Origin: Viscum album
Taxonomy: Eukaryota > Streptophyta > Magnoliopsida > Santalales > Viscaceae
Reading direction: 5' to 3'
DNA: 64,000 nt
Assembly: GCA_963277665.1 (NCBI GenBank)
Contig: OY728147.1
Span: forward strand, 1,264,423,424-1,264,487,423
Part shown: piece after piece, positions 36,081 to 48,761 of the stretch
How the letters are laid out: each line of letters opens with the position of its first letter
Numbering within the stretch: position 1 is the stretch's first letter
Notes under the pieces: model-generated
What the model saw: only the letters and a program-made list of their open reading frames with translations
Database searches by the model: none
What the model was told of the DNA's origin: nothing
Program-made: the position numbers and the translations under genes

Positions 36081-36503
36081 TGTCATGAACTGAATCGATC
36101 ACCACAAAAAATGGCACCAAACCCAGCCTGTGACAAGGCCCGAAGGGCGTTCCCGATCCCCACGGGCTGTCACAAGTGCCCGGGTATCATAAAATGAAAA
36201 TTGGGAACGATTTACCTGAGTTTATAAACATAAAACAACAAAAGAATCCAATGAAACAAATCTAGATTTTTCAAACCAAACAATCTTTGACCAAAATTCA
36301 TAACTTAATTACATAGCATAAAACAACTCAAAAGGTCTATACCAAATGTAGAAAACCAAATAAGGATAGCCCAACAACCCTCATGGGAAGGGGAACCACC
36401 CTCAAGCCACATCCACAAGACTTCACTACCAAGGACCTGCTAGAAACCTGAACCACTGGAACAAAAAACTGTACCCAACCTGCGAAAACAAAAATAACCA
36501 AGT

Positions 36504-36529
36504 CTACTTACACCCAAGGGTGTAAGTAG
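36504..36529. promoter_or_regulatory. Perfect hairpin in C 3' LTR
   Basis: CTACTTACACCC, AA, GGGTGTAAGTAG: two perfect 12-bp arms with a 2-base centre. It is preserved unchanged at 42478-42503 although flanking bases differ. On the minus strand it lies in the U5 part, so it would be in the RNA. It could be an RNA stem or a paired protein site. Confidence 0.6.
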
Positions 36530-38493
36530 GGTGTGAGCCAATTCCTAGTATGATACTACCACTAAAAGATTCCATGTGATAAACATTTAAAGACGAAAAG
36601 CATACATGTTTTCAAAAACATGAAAAGCTAGTTACAATTTCTAAAAGATGAAACATTGAATAAAAACAGTTTTCAAGTGGGATATCATTAAGAATAATCA
36701 CTTTTTAAAATAATGTCAACACTAGTGAATTTTTCAGCCAACTATACCGTATGCCGATTGTAAGTACAAAGTAAATAATGGGCACAAGAAATAGGAAATA
36801 ACCATTAGGCACTAGCTAGCTGTGGGTCCCAGGTACCTCGTATCTCAGTGAGAGTAACAATCAAAAATATCCATTCTCGTGCATGATCCACTAGTAGGGA
36901 ACATACCCATAACCTAGTGGTCCCAAATCATCATCATCATAGTTTAGTTAGAGTTGTAAGCGTCAATCTTGCTATGTGAAACTGAGGCCAAACCCCACGC
37001 ATTCACTAGCATACTAGTACACGTCCTCCCACCTAGATACCGAGGTTTTCCCCTTGTGCTCAAACAAGTTCAACAAGTCAAGAAATATACTTTGAACATG
37101 AAAATATCATTTCCACATCACATATTCACCAAAAATCCCATATGTATACCACACAAGTCACAAAAATCCATTTTTCATTCAAAATGATTTTGAAATCCGA
37201 ATCACACCAAAATAGACCACAACACATTTCACATTTCTTCAACAAATCCACGAAAACATTAAACAATTTTATAAAACAATTATTAGATATTTAAACTCAT
37301 ATAAAAGCCCACACACATGTAAAATAACACTTCTTTCATAATCAAAAATTCAATTTTTCACATCACACTCACACAAAACACTCCACATCACTTTCACATC
37401 ACTTTCACTCCTCAATATCTCCTTCAAACAATTTAAAAAAATATTTCCAAGATGATACATATCACATAACAGCCTTTTCAAAAATGAAATTTACCTTTTA
37501 TAAATATACTCCTACCAAAAAAGTTTGCTGATATAGTTTCACCTATTACACAACCCAATAAACCATTCAAAACTTTCATAAAACAATTATAAAGAGTATA
37601 CCCAAACATTGCACATAAAATCCATTTCAAAAACCTTTTTTAAGCCAAAAGAACACCAAGACCCTACCAAAACAAAATTTCCAGCCCAATAAACATGTAA
37701 TAAACCACTTTCAAGTGTTATATAATCACATTGAATAATATCACAAAAGATACACATGAGAACACACAAATCCATAAAACACTTTCAAGGAGTATAACAA
37801 GGTGATACAAATAAAACCATTCAAATACACCCCCTTTTTAGGCCCACATGGAACTATATCATTACCCAACCATAATTGGCAGCCCCTTTCAACAACTAAT
37901 AAATCACTTCCACATTTTACAAAACTACCACAAGAGATAACACATGAAATACATTTGAAAAATACACACTTCAAGAAAAAATGTAAATTTAAAAACAAAT
38001 GCTTTACTATTGCTACCATAAATGGTTTTCTCATAATGCACAACACATAAGGAAGATATAAAATTATTCAATCAAGCAAACTAACTCATCATTAAATGGT
38101 TATCCATGGAATCACCTACCGAATGTGTCGAAACCCTCAAATATTGGGGCAAAACATCAACTGCACGACTTCCGCACCTCAAGGAAGTTAAAAGAAACCT
38201 AAAACCTCAATATTTCTCCCAAAATACAGTAATTTAGACCCTAGGCACGAACCCTAACTTTTGGAATTTTTATAATTCAAGAATTAGGGAAGAAACCCTA
38301 AGCAATTTGAAAGAGGATAGAAATAGACTCACCTACTTGAAGTATCCTGAATTAATCACTCCAAAAACAATAGTTTCTGAAATTGAATACAACCAAACTT
38401 CAGAGATTGTTCGAAAAAGATTTAGGAGGTAATTTAGGAACTGGAATGGAGGGAAAAGAGTAAGAATTGAGAGAGATAAGAAGGGATGAAGTT

Positions 38494-38495
38494 AC
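38494..38495 (-). promoter_or_regulatory. Candidate 5' splice site in C LTR
   Basis: On the minus strand TTGAAGAG/GTAACTT, roughly 160 bp downstream of a TATATAT at about 38653-38662. The right LTR has the same word at 44470-44471. It resembles the donor-like site of A, D and E. No matching acceptor was identified in C. Confidence 0.35.
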
Positions 38496-39012
38496 CTCTT
38501 CAATTCTGGCCGATTGAGACACCCTATGAAGATCATCCCTAATTAGAGATTTCAAAGAGCTACAAGGAGGCGGGAAAGGAAATGGGAGCACCCCTGGGTT
38601 TCATAGGGTCGAGAGGGAGGTGGAATCACCAAAAAAACGCAAATATTGAAGGATATATAAAAATATTAAAAATTATTTTTAATGCAAGAAATGGGCCTTC
38701 GGGCAGACCCAATATCTTAAATAAAAACCCATATCCACCATGATTATGGATTTATAAATGCTCCAAATTTATATTTGGGTGTTAATAGGTCTGAGGGGAC
38801 AATTTCGGAATTGGAATGAGGAAAAAATATTAAAAAATTAAAAAGTTATAAAGGAAACAAAATTTATTTTTAAATCTGGAATTGGGCTCACGTTTTGGCC
38901 CAATTCATTAAAACTCATCTATTTCTCTATAAAAACATTGGAAACCATCCAAAACAAAGAATGAAAGGATAATAAATGAAATTTAACTTCAAAATAAGTC
39001 ATGTATGTTACA

Positions 39013-42000
39013 ATTATCCGGACCATGATAACTTTACATCCCTGGAAAGCTACAGAAAGGCCAGATACTAAAGCCAAACCGAACTGATAAACCAAGATGT
39101 ACTCCCTTTCCAGGTTTCGCCCCCAAAGGCCAAAACACCTCCATTGATCAATTAAGGAAGGAATAATTCATAAAAAAATCATACACCACTTTCCTGAAAC
39201 AATCAATCACATTCAGTCTTTATCCCAAAGGAAAACTCCTCAAACACTATCCGAACAAGACTCATGCAATTCACTCAAACAAACAACAACATCGAACAAG
39301 GTTACACATACCTTGCTATAACTAAACCATTGGGCACTCTCCAATTTCAATGGTTACCCATGGAAGATTTAGGTAGCTTGGTAGATCCTAATGAGACGAC
39401 TTACCCCCAATCCTTTACCATTGATAAGTCTATTTTATTGGTACGTGGGAAAAAATAGGCTCCCCACCATAAGAACCAACAATCTTAATCAACCAGTATG
39501 GGCCGGTAAAGAAAGACCTGAAAATATAAAGTGTTGGGATAACCACATGGTTAGTCTGCATGGTTTGGGAAACCATGTACTAATAGTGGAGATTGTTCTA
39601 TCTACATGTTTTTTTTGGGGGCATGATCACTACTAACCAAGTGAAAACCGTGTGGTCAACCTCTCTAGCCAAACTTTATAACTTTCTCTAAAGACTCAAG
39701 AGAAATCAAAGGGGGTTGGAATAACATTGGGCAATGAAATGGTTACAAGTCCCTCCACCTATTTCCACTGAACATGAACAGTAGAAGAAATATTATGACA
39801 CCATAGGTTTAAACTCTTCTTATCTTTCATATTGAGGATATGACTTTACACAAGGGTTTAAATGACACTGGGGTTTCCCCTGACTACGTGCCAGCTTCTC
39901 TCCGGGACCTATGGATGGAGCTCAAAATATTGAAGCATATTCGGCCTCACATTTAGGCTTTTGAAACCACCTGAATGAGAATTCTACTTTCGTTGAAAAC
40001 AACAACTACACTGTAATCCTCGAAAAGTTTTTCCAAGACATAACACATTCCAAACTCACTTTACCCTAACTCAATATTTCACTGAAACAAGGGATTAGAA
40101 GATGTACACATATCACACCTTGTTTGTTCGGGTGAGAAACAATATAATTAAAGAACACTTATACTCACCTTCCTCCAAAATGGAAAAAAAATTATGTTTT
40201 TTTTCAATGGAGACATTCTTCCAACATAATAGAGACTCTCAGATGATTTCCCAACATTCACCTTTACAATCAATCGAGCAAATGACATCACAAGGAATCA
40301 CCGGACATGACCATTGCGACGGATATAAAAAATGAATAGAGAGGGAACTTGTACAATATCCCCAAACAACACACAATTCTAGAAAGTGGCCATAATATCC
40401 TCTCCCGGTCAGATTTCCCACACTAGTAGTTTAACATGAACTCTTTCTTCGAAGAGACAATAAAGGACCGAGAGTTCCTCTTAGACACTATCCAAATACT
40501 CATCCATGATAACAACTGCAGAACACTTCCACCTTCAAAAAATTAGGAAACTTAAGAGGCTAAGGTCACTTTCAACCATCCATAATCAATCTCCCACTAC
40601 AAGAGGATACACAAAACCAATAAAGGAAATGGTGTATACTCAATCTAAAAAGCTCAAGAAATAGATTCCTTATATTGATTAGCTGGATGATTTTACAATG
40701 GAGAAACAATCTGGGTTGCGCTTTAGTTATGCATTAACCTTTAATGGGGGTGTACCTTATCTAATGAGAGAACCCAAGGACCCATCCAATCTGGTCCATT
40801 GGTCAAAACAAGCCATAAACCCGATCTAAACAAATGAAGGGAACCACCGTAAAGGCTTCCCAAAACATTTTTCAAAAGTGACCACTAACCGTCCCTACAA
40901 CACAGCTTACCGACCAAACACAAACCCAAAACACAGTTCAAATAGAAGGGGTTCTTGGAATCAAAACATCCCACAACATCAACATTCTCAAAAACCCATA
41001 ATACAAACCATACAAGAATATTCATCAAGACATCATGTTATTCTTTAAAAGTAATTCTTTGAGAACAAATAGTTTAGCAGTAAGCGTATCCACCAATGGT
41101 ACCCCATGCGCCTTACACATGTAGGTTTTTGTGCCACACTAGACACCCTCCTCATATCTGTCCCGGCACTCATCCAGTCGTTCCATCAACCATCCATCAT
41201 CCCATATAACCCCATGCATGTGGTCACTAATGGAAATACCAATGGTTAAAACAAAAATTCATTCCAATTTTCAAAACCAAAACGGTCAACCAACACATCC
41301 TTTTTTTCTCATAACCGCTAACCACGAGATCAAAATCCCAACTCAAATCTTACAAAAATTTTCAGAAAGTCACAACCATTTAGAAAATAAATCACATTCA
41401 AGATATTCACATCAATTTAAAAACATCTCATCCCATTAAAACACACTCTGATTGTTTAGAAAACTCTATTGGAAACACTTTTCAAAACCAACTTCAATAT
41501 AGTTTCTACTTTCAAATAGGTGTAAGCGCACAATTTTACATTTAAAAAAAATTCTGAAAATTCGTTTCCGCCATTTCATAAACCAATCCATTCCCTCTTT
41601 ATTTGAAAATCATTTCACAAAAACTATACACTTCTTAAAACCAAAGTGCCAAGATTTCAAAACCTAAGTACAAAATAGTGCGAGAGGAAACTAGTTTCAG
41701 TGGGTGACTTGGAAATGTGGTTTTCGGCCATATTACAATCACTTCACTATCACAGAGAGTGTTCTAGGGAATATCCTTGGCTCCACATGGCTTGCCAGGC
41801 CCGCGAGCTCACTAGGACCATTAACCCAACTCTCTTTTCATTTCCCTTAATCATCATCGAATCGAGAAAACCGAAGGACTTAGATAAATCCCGACTTCTC
41901 TTGGAAACATGAATCCCATTATGAGGTGTGGTGATCAGGAACAATACCCATAACTAGAATTCCATGTCCCCACAATCCTAACTCCAGACTATCCTGACTC

Positions 42001-42036
42001 TTCCCCAAATAACATGACCCAAAGAGTTAACCTGAT
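39013..42036 (-). other. Internal region of C, no recognisable gene
   Basis: 3 kb with many stops in all frames and no Gag knuckle, protease, RT, RNase H or integrase motif that I can find on either strand. The purine tract expected next to 39012 is weak (GGTCCGGATAAT on the minus strand). The region could hold packaging or replication signals. Confidence 0.7.
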
Positions 42037-42051
42037 CCTCCTCCGATACCA
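42037..42051 (-). other. Primer-binding site of C
   Basis: On the minus strand TGGTATCGGAGGAGG follows the LTR by two bases. It matches TGGTATCAGAG at ten of eleven positions. It sets the minus orientation of C. Confidence 0.85.
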
Positions 42052-42053
42052 TT

Positions 42054-44989
42054 TAGTCATGAATTGAATTGATTGCCACCAAAAATGGCCCCAAACCTAG
42101 CCCGTGACAAGGCCCGAAGGGTGTTCCCGATCACCACGGACTGACAGAAGTTCCCGGGTATCATAAAATGAAAATTGGGAACGATTTACCCGAGTTTATA
42201 AACATAAAACAACAAAAGAATCCAATGAAACTAATATGGATTTTTAAAACCAAACAATCTTTTACAAAAATTCAGAACTGAATTACATATCTTAAAACAA
42301 CTCAACAGGTCTATACCAAAGGTAAAAAACCAAATAAGGATATCCCAAGAACCCTCATGGAAAGGGGCACCGCCCTCAAGCCACCTCCACAAGACTTCAC
42401 CACCACGGACCTGCTAGAAACCCGAACCACTGGAACAAAAAACTGTACCCAACCTGCGACAACAAAAATAACCAAGTCTACTTACACCCAAGGGTGTAAG
42501 TAGTGTTTGATGCAATTCCCAGTAGGATACCACCAATAATAGATTCCTTGTGATAAAAATTTAAAGACGAAAAGCATACATGTTTTCAAAAACATGAAAA
42601 GCTAGTTACAATTTCTAAAAGATGCCACTTTAAATAAAAATAGTTTTCAAGTGGGATATCATTAAGAATAAACACTTTTAAAAATAATGTCAACACTAGT
42701 GAATTTTCCAGCCAACAATACCGTATGCCGATGGTTAGTACAAAGTATATAATGAGCACAAGAAAGAGGAAATAACCCCTAGGCACTGGCTAGCTGTGGG
42801 TCCTAGGTACCTCGTATCTCGGTGAGAGTAACCATCACAAATATCCATTCTCGTGCACGAGCCAATAGTAGGGAACATGCCCATAACCTAGTGGTCCCCA
42901 ATCATCATCATCATAGTTTAGTTAGAGTTGTAAGCATCAATCTTGCTAAGTAAAACTGAGGCCAAACCCCACGGATTCACTAGCATACTAGTACACGTCC
43001 TCCCACCTAGATACCCAAGTTTTCCCCTTGTGCTCAAACAAGTTCAACAAGTCAAGAAATATACATTATACATGAAAATATAATTTCCACATCACAAATT
43101 CACCAAAAATCCCATATGTATACCACCCAAGTCACAAAAATCCATTTTTCATTCAAAATGATTTTGAAATCCGAATCACACCAAAATAGCCCACAACACA
43201 TTTAACTTTTCTTCAACACTTCCAGAAAACCATTAAACAATTTTATAAAACAATTATAAGATATTTAAACTCATGTAACAGCCCACACACATGGAAAATA
43301 ACAATTCTTTCATAATCAAATATTCAATTTTTCACATCACACTCACACAAAACACTGCACATCACTTTCACATCACTTTCACTCCTCAATTTCTCCTTCA
43401 AACAATTTAATAAAATATTTACAAGATGATACATATCACATAACAGCCTTTTCACAAATGAAATGGACCTTTTAAAAATATACTCCTTCAAAAACAGTTT
43501 GTTGATATAGTTTCACCTATTACACAACCCAATAAACCATTCAAAACATTCATAAAACAATTATAAAGAGTATACCCAAACTTTGCACATAAAATCCATT
43601 TCAAAAACCTTTTTTTAAGACAAAATCACACCAAGACCCTACCAAAACAGAATTTGCAGCCCAATCAACATGTAATAATCCACTTCCGAATGTTATATAA
43701 TCACCTTGAATAATATCACAAAAGATACACATGAGAACACACAAACCCAAAAAAATACATTCAAGGAGTATAACAAGGTTATACAAATAAAACCATTAAA
43801 ATACACCCCCTTTTTAGGCCCACATGGAACTATATCATTACCCAACCATAATTGGTAGCCCATTTCAATAACTAATAAATCACTTCCACATTTTACAAAA
43901 CTACCACAAGAGATAACACATGAAATACATTTGAAAAATACACACTTCAAGGAAAAATGTAAATATAAAAACAAATGCTTTACAATTACTACAAAAAATG
44001 GTATTCTCAAAATTCACAGCACATAAGGAACATGTAAAATTATTTAATCAAGCAAACTAACTCATCATTAAATGGTTATCCACGGAATCACCTACCGAAT
44101 GTGTCGAAACCCTCAAATATTGGGGCGAAACATCAACCACATGACCGCTACACCTCATGGAAGTTAAAAGAAACCTAAAACCTCAATATTTCACCCAAAA
44201 TACAGTAATTTAGAAACTAGGCACGAACCCTAACTTCTGGAATTTTTATAATTCAATAATTAGGGAAGAAACCCTAAGCAATTTGAAAGAGGAAAGAAAT
44301 AGACTCACCTACTAGAAGTATCCTGAATTAATCACTCCAAAATCAATAGTTTCTGAAATTGAAAACAGCCCCAATTCAGGGATTGTTTGAACAAGATTTA
44401 GGAGGTAATTTAGGAACTGGAATGGAGGGAAATGTTTAAGAATTTAGAGTGTTATGAAGTGATGAAGTTACCTCTTCAATTCTGACTGATTTGAGACACC
44501 CTATGAATATCATCCCTAATTAGTGATTTCAAAGAGCTCCAAGGAGGGGGGAAAGGAAATGGGAGCGCGCCTGGGTTTCTTAGGGTAGAGGGGGAGGTGG
44601 AATCACCGAAAAAACGCAAATAGTGAAGGAGATATAGAAATATTAAAAATTATTTTTAATGCAAGAAATGGGCCTTCGGGCAGGCCCAATATCTTAAATA
44701 AAAACCCATATCCACCTTGATTATGAATTTATAAAGGCTCCAAATTTATATTTTGGTGTTAATAGGTCAGAGGAGACCATTTAAAAATTAGAATGTGGGA
44801 ATAATATTAAAAAATTAAAAAGTTATAATGGAAACAAAATTTATTTTTAGATCTGGAATTGAGCTCATGGTTTGGCCCAATTCATTAAAACTCATCTATT
44901 TCTCCATAAAACCTTTGGAAACCATCCAAAACAAACAATGAAAGGAAAATAAATGAAATTTAACATCAAAATAAGTCATGTATGTGATA
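42054..44989 (-). repeat. 5' LTR of C (right copy)
   Basis: 2,936 bp, partner of 36081-39012. The minus-strand start is TATCACATA where the other copy has TGTAACATA, so the terminal TG has mutated here. The hairpin and donor-like sites are kept. Confidence 0.9.
42478..42503. promoter_or_regulatory. Perfect hairpin in C 5' LTR
   Basis: Identical to 36504-36529: 12-bp arms around AA, in the transcribed part of the LTR. Confidence 0.6.
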
Positions 44990-44994
44990 GTGTT
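44990..44994. other. Target-site duplication of C, right copy
   Basis: GTGTT after the right LTR, identical to 36076-36080. Confidence 0.8.
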
Positions 44995-45059
44995 GATTAT
45001 AACAGAAGACATAAAATAAGTTAAAAATAATCTATCTGAGAAAATTTCAAGGACGTAAA
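44995..45059 (-). repeat. E 3' LTR, part 3 (first 65 bp)
   Basis: The start of E's 3' LTR, between its purine tract and the C insertion. On the minus strand it begins TTTACGTCC where D has TGTAACACC, so the terminal TG is lost. It joins logically to 36080 once C is removed. Confidence 0.6.
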
Positions 45060-45079
45060 TTCTACCACCCCCCCCCCAA
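45060..45079 (-). other. Polypurine tract of E (expanded G run)
   Basis: On the minus strand GGGGGGGGGTGGTAGAA, against AAGGGGGGTAGAA in D. The G run has grown. Upstream AAATTTCAAGGGATAAAATC matches D's AATTTCGAGGGCGAAATTG just after the gag-pol stop. Confidence 0.7.
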
Positions 45080-45084
45080 ATGAT

Positions 45085-46199
45085 TTTATCCCTTGAAATT
45101 TTACGTAGTTATAAAAGGTTCACTAATTGAAAGTTCATTTCATAGAAACCCTCGTCATCAAAAAGGAATACTAAAACATTATTTTAAAAAGGAATGTTAT
45201 AAACATAATGGTTAACAAAAATAACTCATCAATGGGATTCCCAAATGAATAACATAGGCGAGAAGTTAAAACATGGATATGGAAGAGAAATCTTACAAAA
45301 ATCATCTAATGGAGAGTGAAAAAGAACAAGGTTTAGAGAAAGTTAACATCCATAAAGACATAAATATCTTATGATTTATGGGACCATCTGATTCATTGTA
45401 TAATAAGGTACTAAGATAACATTTTTTTTGTTTTCAAGATCATTTCCCAATAGGTGGATAATATTTCATGAGAATAAAAAGTTACATGATTTTGGGACAA
45501 TCTCAATTTTATTTACACCTTAAACAATTTCAACACCACCTCTTATTTAATTAAATAATGTTGAATTTTTCATTCATTAGGTGTTAGGAGATCATGAGAT
45601 AGAATGATTGGTCATTACATATGTCTCAATAAAGAGGTTTGATTAAGTTATCAAATATGCATAAGTCCACCTATAGTGAGATAACACATTAATCTAACAA
45701 ACTTCAATAGAAAAATAAATTACATTATCCATCAATGGATAAGATAAAAAATCTTCCAAAAACAATTAATACAATTCTTTACAAAATGTGAACTAAATCA
45801 ACTTAACATTTATCTCCCATATCTCATAAGGTATCTCTTTGTTTTCACATTCCAAACATTTGAATACAAAATTGATGTATTTCCTTGAAACATGGTAATA
45901 ACATTAATTAACATAGAACCATAATAAAAACATGTCTTCTATCAGAATATAACCCCTACATACACAAAAAATACCAAAAAATCTATATACTCAAACTAGG
46001 ATATCACTTGGTCTATATATCAGCCATGTGCTCATGAATGCAATATAACATCTCATTATCTCATTATGGATTCGTTATAGACATTTTATTTTCCTTCCAT
46101 TAATATTTCAATCAATTTTCATGGTTACTGGTATAATATACTAATTTAAAACAAAAATGGACCAATACATTAATATTCCAATATTCCTTAATACTATAA
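45085..46199 (-). pseudogene. E pol remnant: integrase pieces, RT and RNase H not found
   Basis: On the minus strand near 45815-45865 the reading FKCLECENKEIPYEIWEIN resembles the integrase zinc segment and following linker in D ([12 protein letters not shown] ... [10 protein letters not shown]). Protease relics lie just upstream (46200 onward), and only about 1.2 kb separates them from the purine tract, against 3.4 kb in D. So most of RT-RNase H seems deleted. The remainder is too decayed to assign residue by residue. Confidence 0.5.
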
Positions 46200-47045
46200 A
46201 AGAGATTCAACAACACTATTTTGTAATCTCATTACTAAAATACATAATCATTCCACCGATTTTTTGTCATAATAAAAATCAAAAATAGTGATCTCAAGTG
46301 ATTTTATAATCTCTTTGGCTTTAGAAGGTTATTGCATCGATCATCATCATCAACCCTTAGATTTGGGTATTTGTTATAATAGTACCCCATTATCTTACAC
46401 CTATAACATTAAAGTGTGGGTGGTGAATTCTTGGTAGTCTTTTCTCTATTCACCTCATTACAAAGATTTCTCCCATTACATCAGCACTCAACAGCTCGAT
46501 GACCATTTTTTCAACTATTTAATTTTTCGTCCCTTTAAGACATTATCCACTATACTTCTTTCCACACATTGAGCATAATGAAATATTCAACTTTTTTCAC
46601 CTTTTTTTTTAAATTCCCTTAAAGTCCATCTTTTTTTCTTGTCAAAACTATGAGATTGTTATATAAAACTAACGTCTATTTATACATTGTTATCACAATG
46701 AAGAATTTATTCATAGATACCAATGAATCTTATAGATAATTCACTTCAAATACTAGGTTTTAATCCTTGTAAGAATCGATAAAAATTACATACAAGTTTG
46801 ATAATAAATCCATATGCATACATTGAATGTATTGTAAAATTATCATGATATGCACCAACTGATTCATCATCATTTTTATTAAGAAGAGGTAACTCCTTCT
46901 CTATATTTTTTGGAATAATACGAGGAGAGTATATATTGAAAAATATGTTCTTGAAATCATCCCATCACATGGATCCAATTTTATCTTGCTTCCTGGTATT
47001 CTTGATTAGAGTCCACCACTGGACTAATTCACCTTATAAATGATA
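46200..47045 (-). pseudogene. E gag C-terminal half and protease start
   Basis: Read on the minus strand, sequence near 46925-46955 (TTCAAGAACATATTTTTCAA) matches D's capsid TTCAAGAACTTATTTTTCAA. Knuckle 1 survives as CSMCGKKYSG (46541-46580), knuckle 2 as GHRAVEC (about 46468-46510), and the third region as YPNLRVDDDDR (about 46330-46380). Stops occur throughout. The rest of gag is at 57935-58242, beyond the Athila insertion. Confidence 0.68.
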
Positions 47046-47050
47046 AACAT
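47046..47050. other. Target-site duplication of Athila element, left copy
   Basis: AACAT, also at 57930-57934. E's gag stops being alignable here and resumes just after 57929, which supports insertion at this point. Confidence 0.55.
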
Positions 47051-48761
47051 CTGGTGTCTCCCAAATATACCCATGTTTTAGTGTAAAAAGGGATAATGTA
47101 GAGTAGCTTATGTTGTCGATTCCTTAGAGACCAAAGAAGAAACCTATAGACACACACATTCTATGGACTAAATTTTTCTATTATGTGGCCAATTTTTTTT
47201 TTTTAGGTATTTTTAAGAAAAAAATAAATGAATTAAGTGAATTTAAATTAAATAATGATTTTATCCTAGGTTGTCACTTGTGTTGGATTGAATAAATTTT
47301 TTTTTATAACAATTTAGATTTCATTAACTCAGAGAGGATTCATTTAATAAATTTAAACTAACCTCATCACTTACTAGTTAACACATTCACAAACAAATTC
47401 TAATCACCTATACACTTTTAGTATCATTTTTAGGAGCACTTTAAGGTATGTGATCTTATTAGCACATAAAAGTGGGGAAATAAAATTTAATAAGGAAAGG
47501 ATGAGAGAAAATACATGAATTAAAGAAAATCAAATAAAATAAATAAATAAGATTTAGAGATTGAGAAATAACATCCAATATCACCCATTTATACTTTTTT
47601 GGATCAACAAATAAATGTTTTCACCATCCATTAATGACATGTTGTCAATAGAAGTGGGATGTAGACTCAGAAGGGAAAAATTGAAGATGTTAAAACAAAA
47701 AAATAACGACCACTCTACCATTTTTTAAAGAATATCAAAAGGTATGGTGTGAATAAATTCACACTATAAATAAAAGGTATCAATCAGATATATAGAAAAA
47801 TAGAATAATAGAAAAGGTAGAAATTTTATTAAGGACTAATTTTAGTTCAACAACATAAAAGATAAAGAAGAACGTTATAGTGTCAAATTGGCATAAGAAA
47901 ATTACAATGAAAACAAAGGAAAAAGATTCTCAAAACCTTTAACAAAATTGCATTTTTTTTGAAGACTTGGGTAGAGTCATCAATAGGGGGAGTCACCTCG
48001 ATTAATGGTGGTGGGACTAGGTGGGTGTAAAGTTAAGTGAGAGTGGAATTTTCCACCACTAACAATCAATCTGAACCAACTATCATCCACTAAATAGTGG
48101 TGCCAGAAGGAGCATCTAGATTGTCGAATTTCGGTTGTCCATAGAAGATAAAACTGTAGATACAGATTTCCCCTAAGATTTTTTAAAATTTCAGACAAAA
48201 CAGATATTTTGTTTTTGAGATATGTGTAACATGGTGGGATTCTTTTCTGGGCCACTGAATCCGGGCCGTAATTTTATCTCCAAATTGGGCCACATAAAAC
48301 TCCATTTAAAAAACCAAATTAGATATTATATCCATAATATGAAATGTTCTACTTGACATCCTTTATCTTCAAAACAATTTTAAAAATTATTGTACTTTGA
48401 TCTTGTTAGGTAAAGTCACTTTACTGAGATGTTTTCAATTTACTTTACCATGAATTTTGTTGGTATAAGGCCAACGTTTGTGGTCTTAAATATGATTCTT
48501 TATGTGATCTAAAAGCATGAATAGATCCTTATAGAATGGGAGACAGGAAAATAAAATACAAAAATATAATCAAGCACATTTGGTGTTTTATGGTGTGTTT
48601 TAATATGTACCAAATAATAGTTCACTTTAAAAATGAACTACAATCATAATGTGAAATTATGTTCAAAGTGTAAAATGCATCAAAATGGTTTTTATTAATA
48701 ATGAATAAAATTAATATAATATATAGTAACAATGAATATTAGCCCCATTCAGTGGCTAATA
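47051..48761 (-). repeat. 3' LTR of Athila element (left)
   Basis: It matches the right LTR from GTTGTCGATTCC (47113) to CATTCAGTGGCTAA (48761). On the minus strand it starts near TATTAGCCACTGAATG after a tract AAGTTGGGGGTTTTAT. Relative to the right copy it lacks over 100 bp near its left end. It is non-coding. Confidence 0.68.

Larger units (their letters stand above)
36081..39012 (-). repeat. 3' LTR of C (left copy)
   Basis: 2,932 bp. On the minus strand it starts TGTAACATACATGAC (at 39012) and ends TTCATGACA (at 36081). It aligns end to end with 42054-44989. Open frames on both strands (for example 37741-38046) have equivalents in the other LTR and no domain. A 12-bp-arm hairpin lies at 36504-36529. 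Confidence 0.9.
36081..44989 (-). mobile_element. Element C: complete non-autonomous LTR element
   Basis: An 8,909-bp element bounded by an exact 5-bp duplication, with 2.93 kb LTRs and a Met-tRNA primer site on the minus strand. Its 3.04 kb internal region has no gag or pol motif on either strand, and its longest open frames are below about 75 codons. That fits the large non-autonomous (LARD-like) class, which needs proteins from another element. The primer type, two-base spacer and donor-like GAAGAG/GTAA near the LTR TATA resemble D, A and E, so a relative of D is the plausible helper (inference). LTR divergence, roughly 5% by eye, makes it older than D and younger than G. Confidence 0.88.

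Noticed and set aside
37741..38046. Minus-strand frame of 101 codons with a counterpart at 43693-44010
   Set aside because: It lies in C's LTR pair. The translations are hydrophobic but match no family, and the two copies differ in frame-changing ways at the ends.
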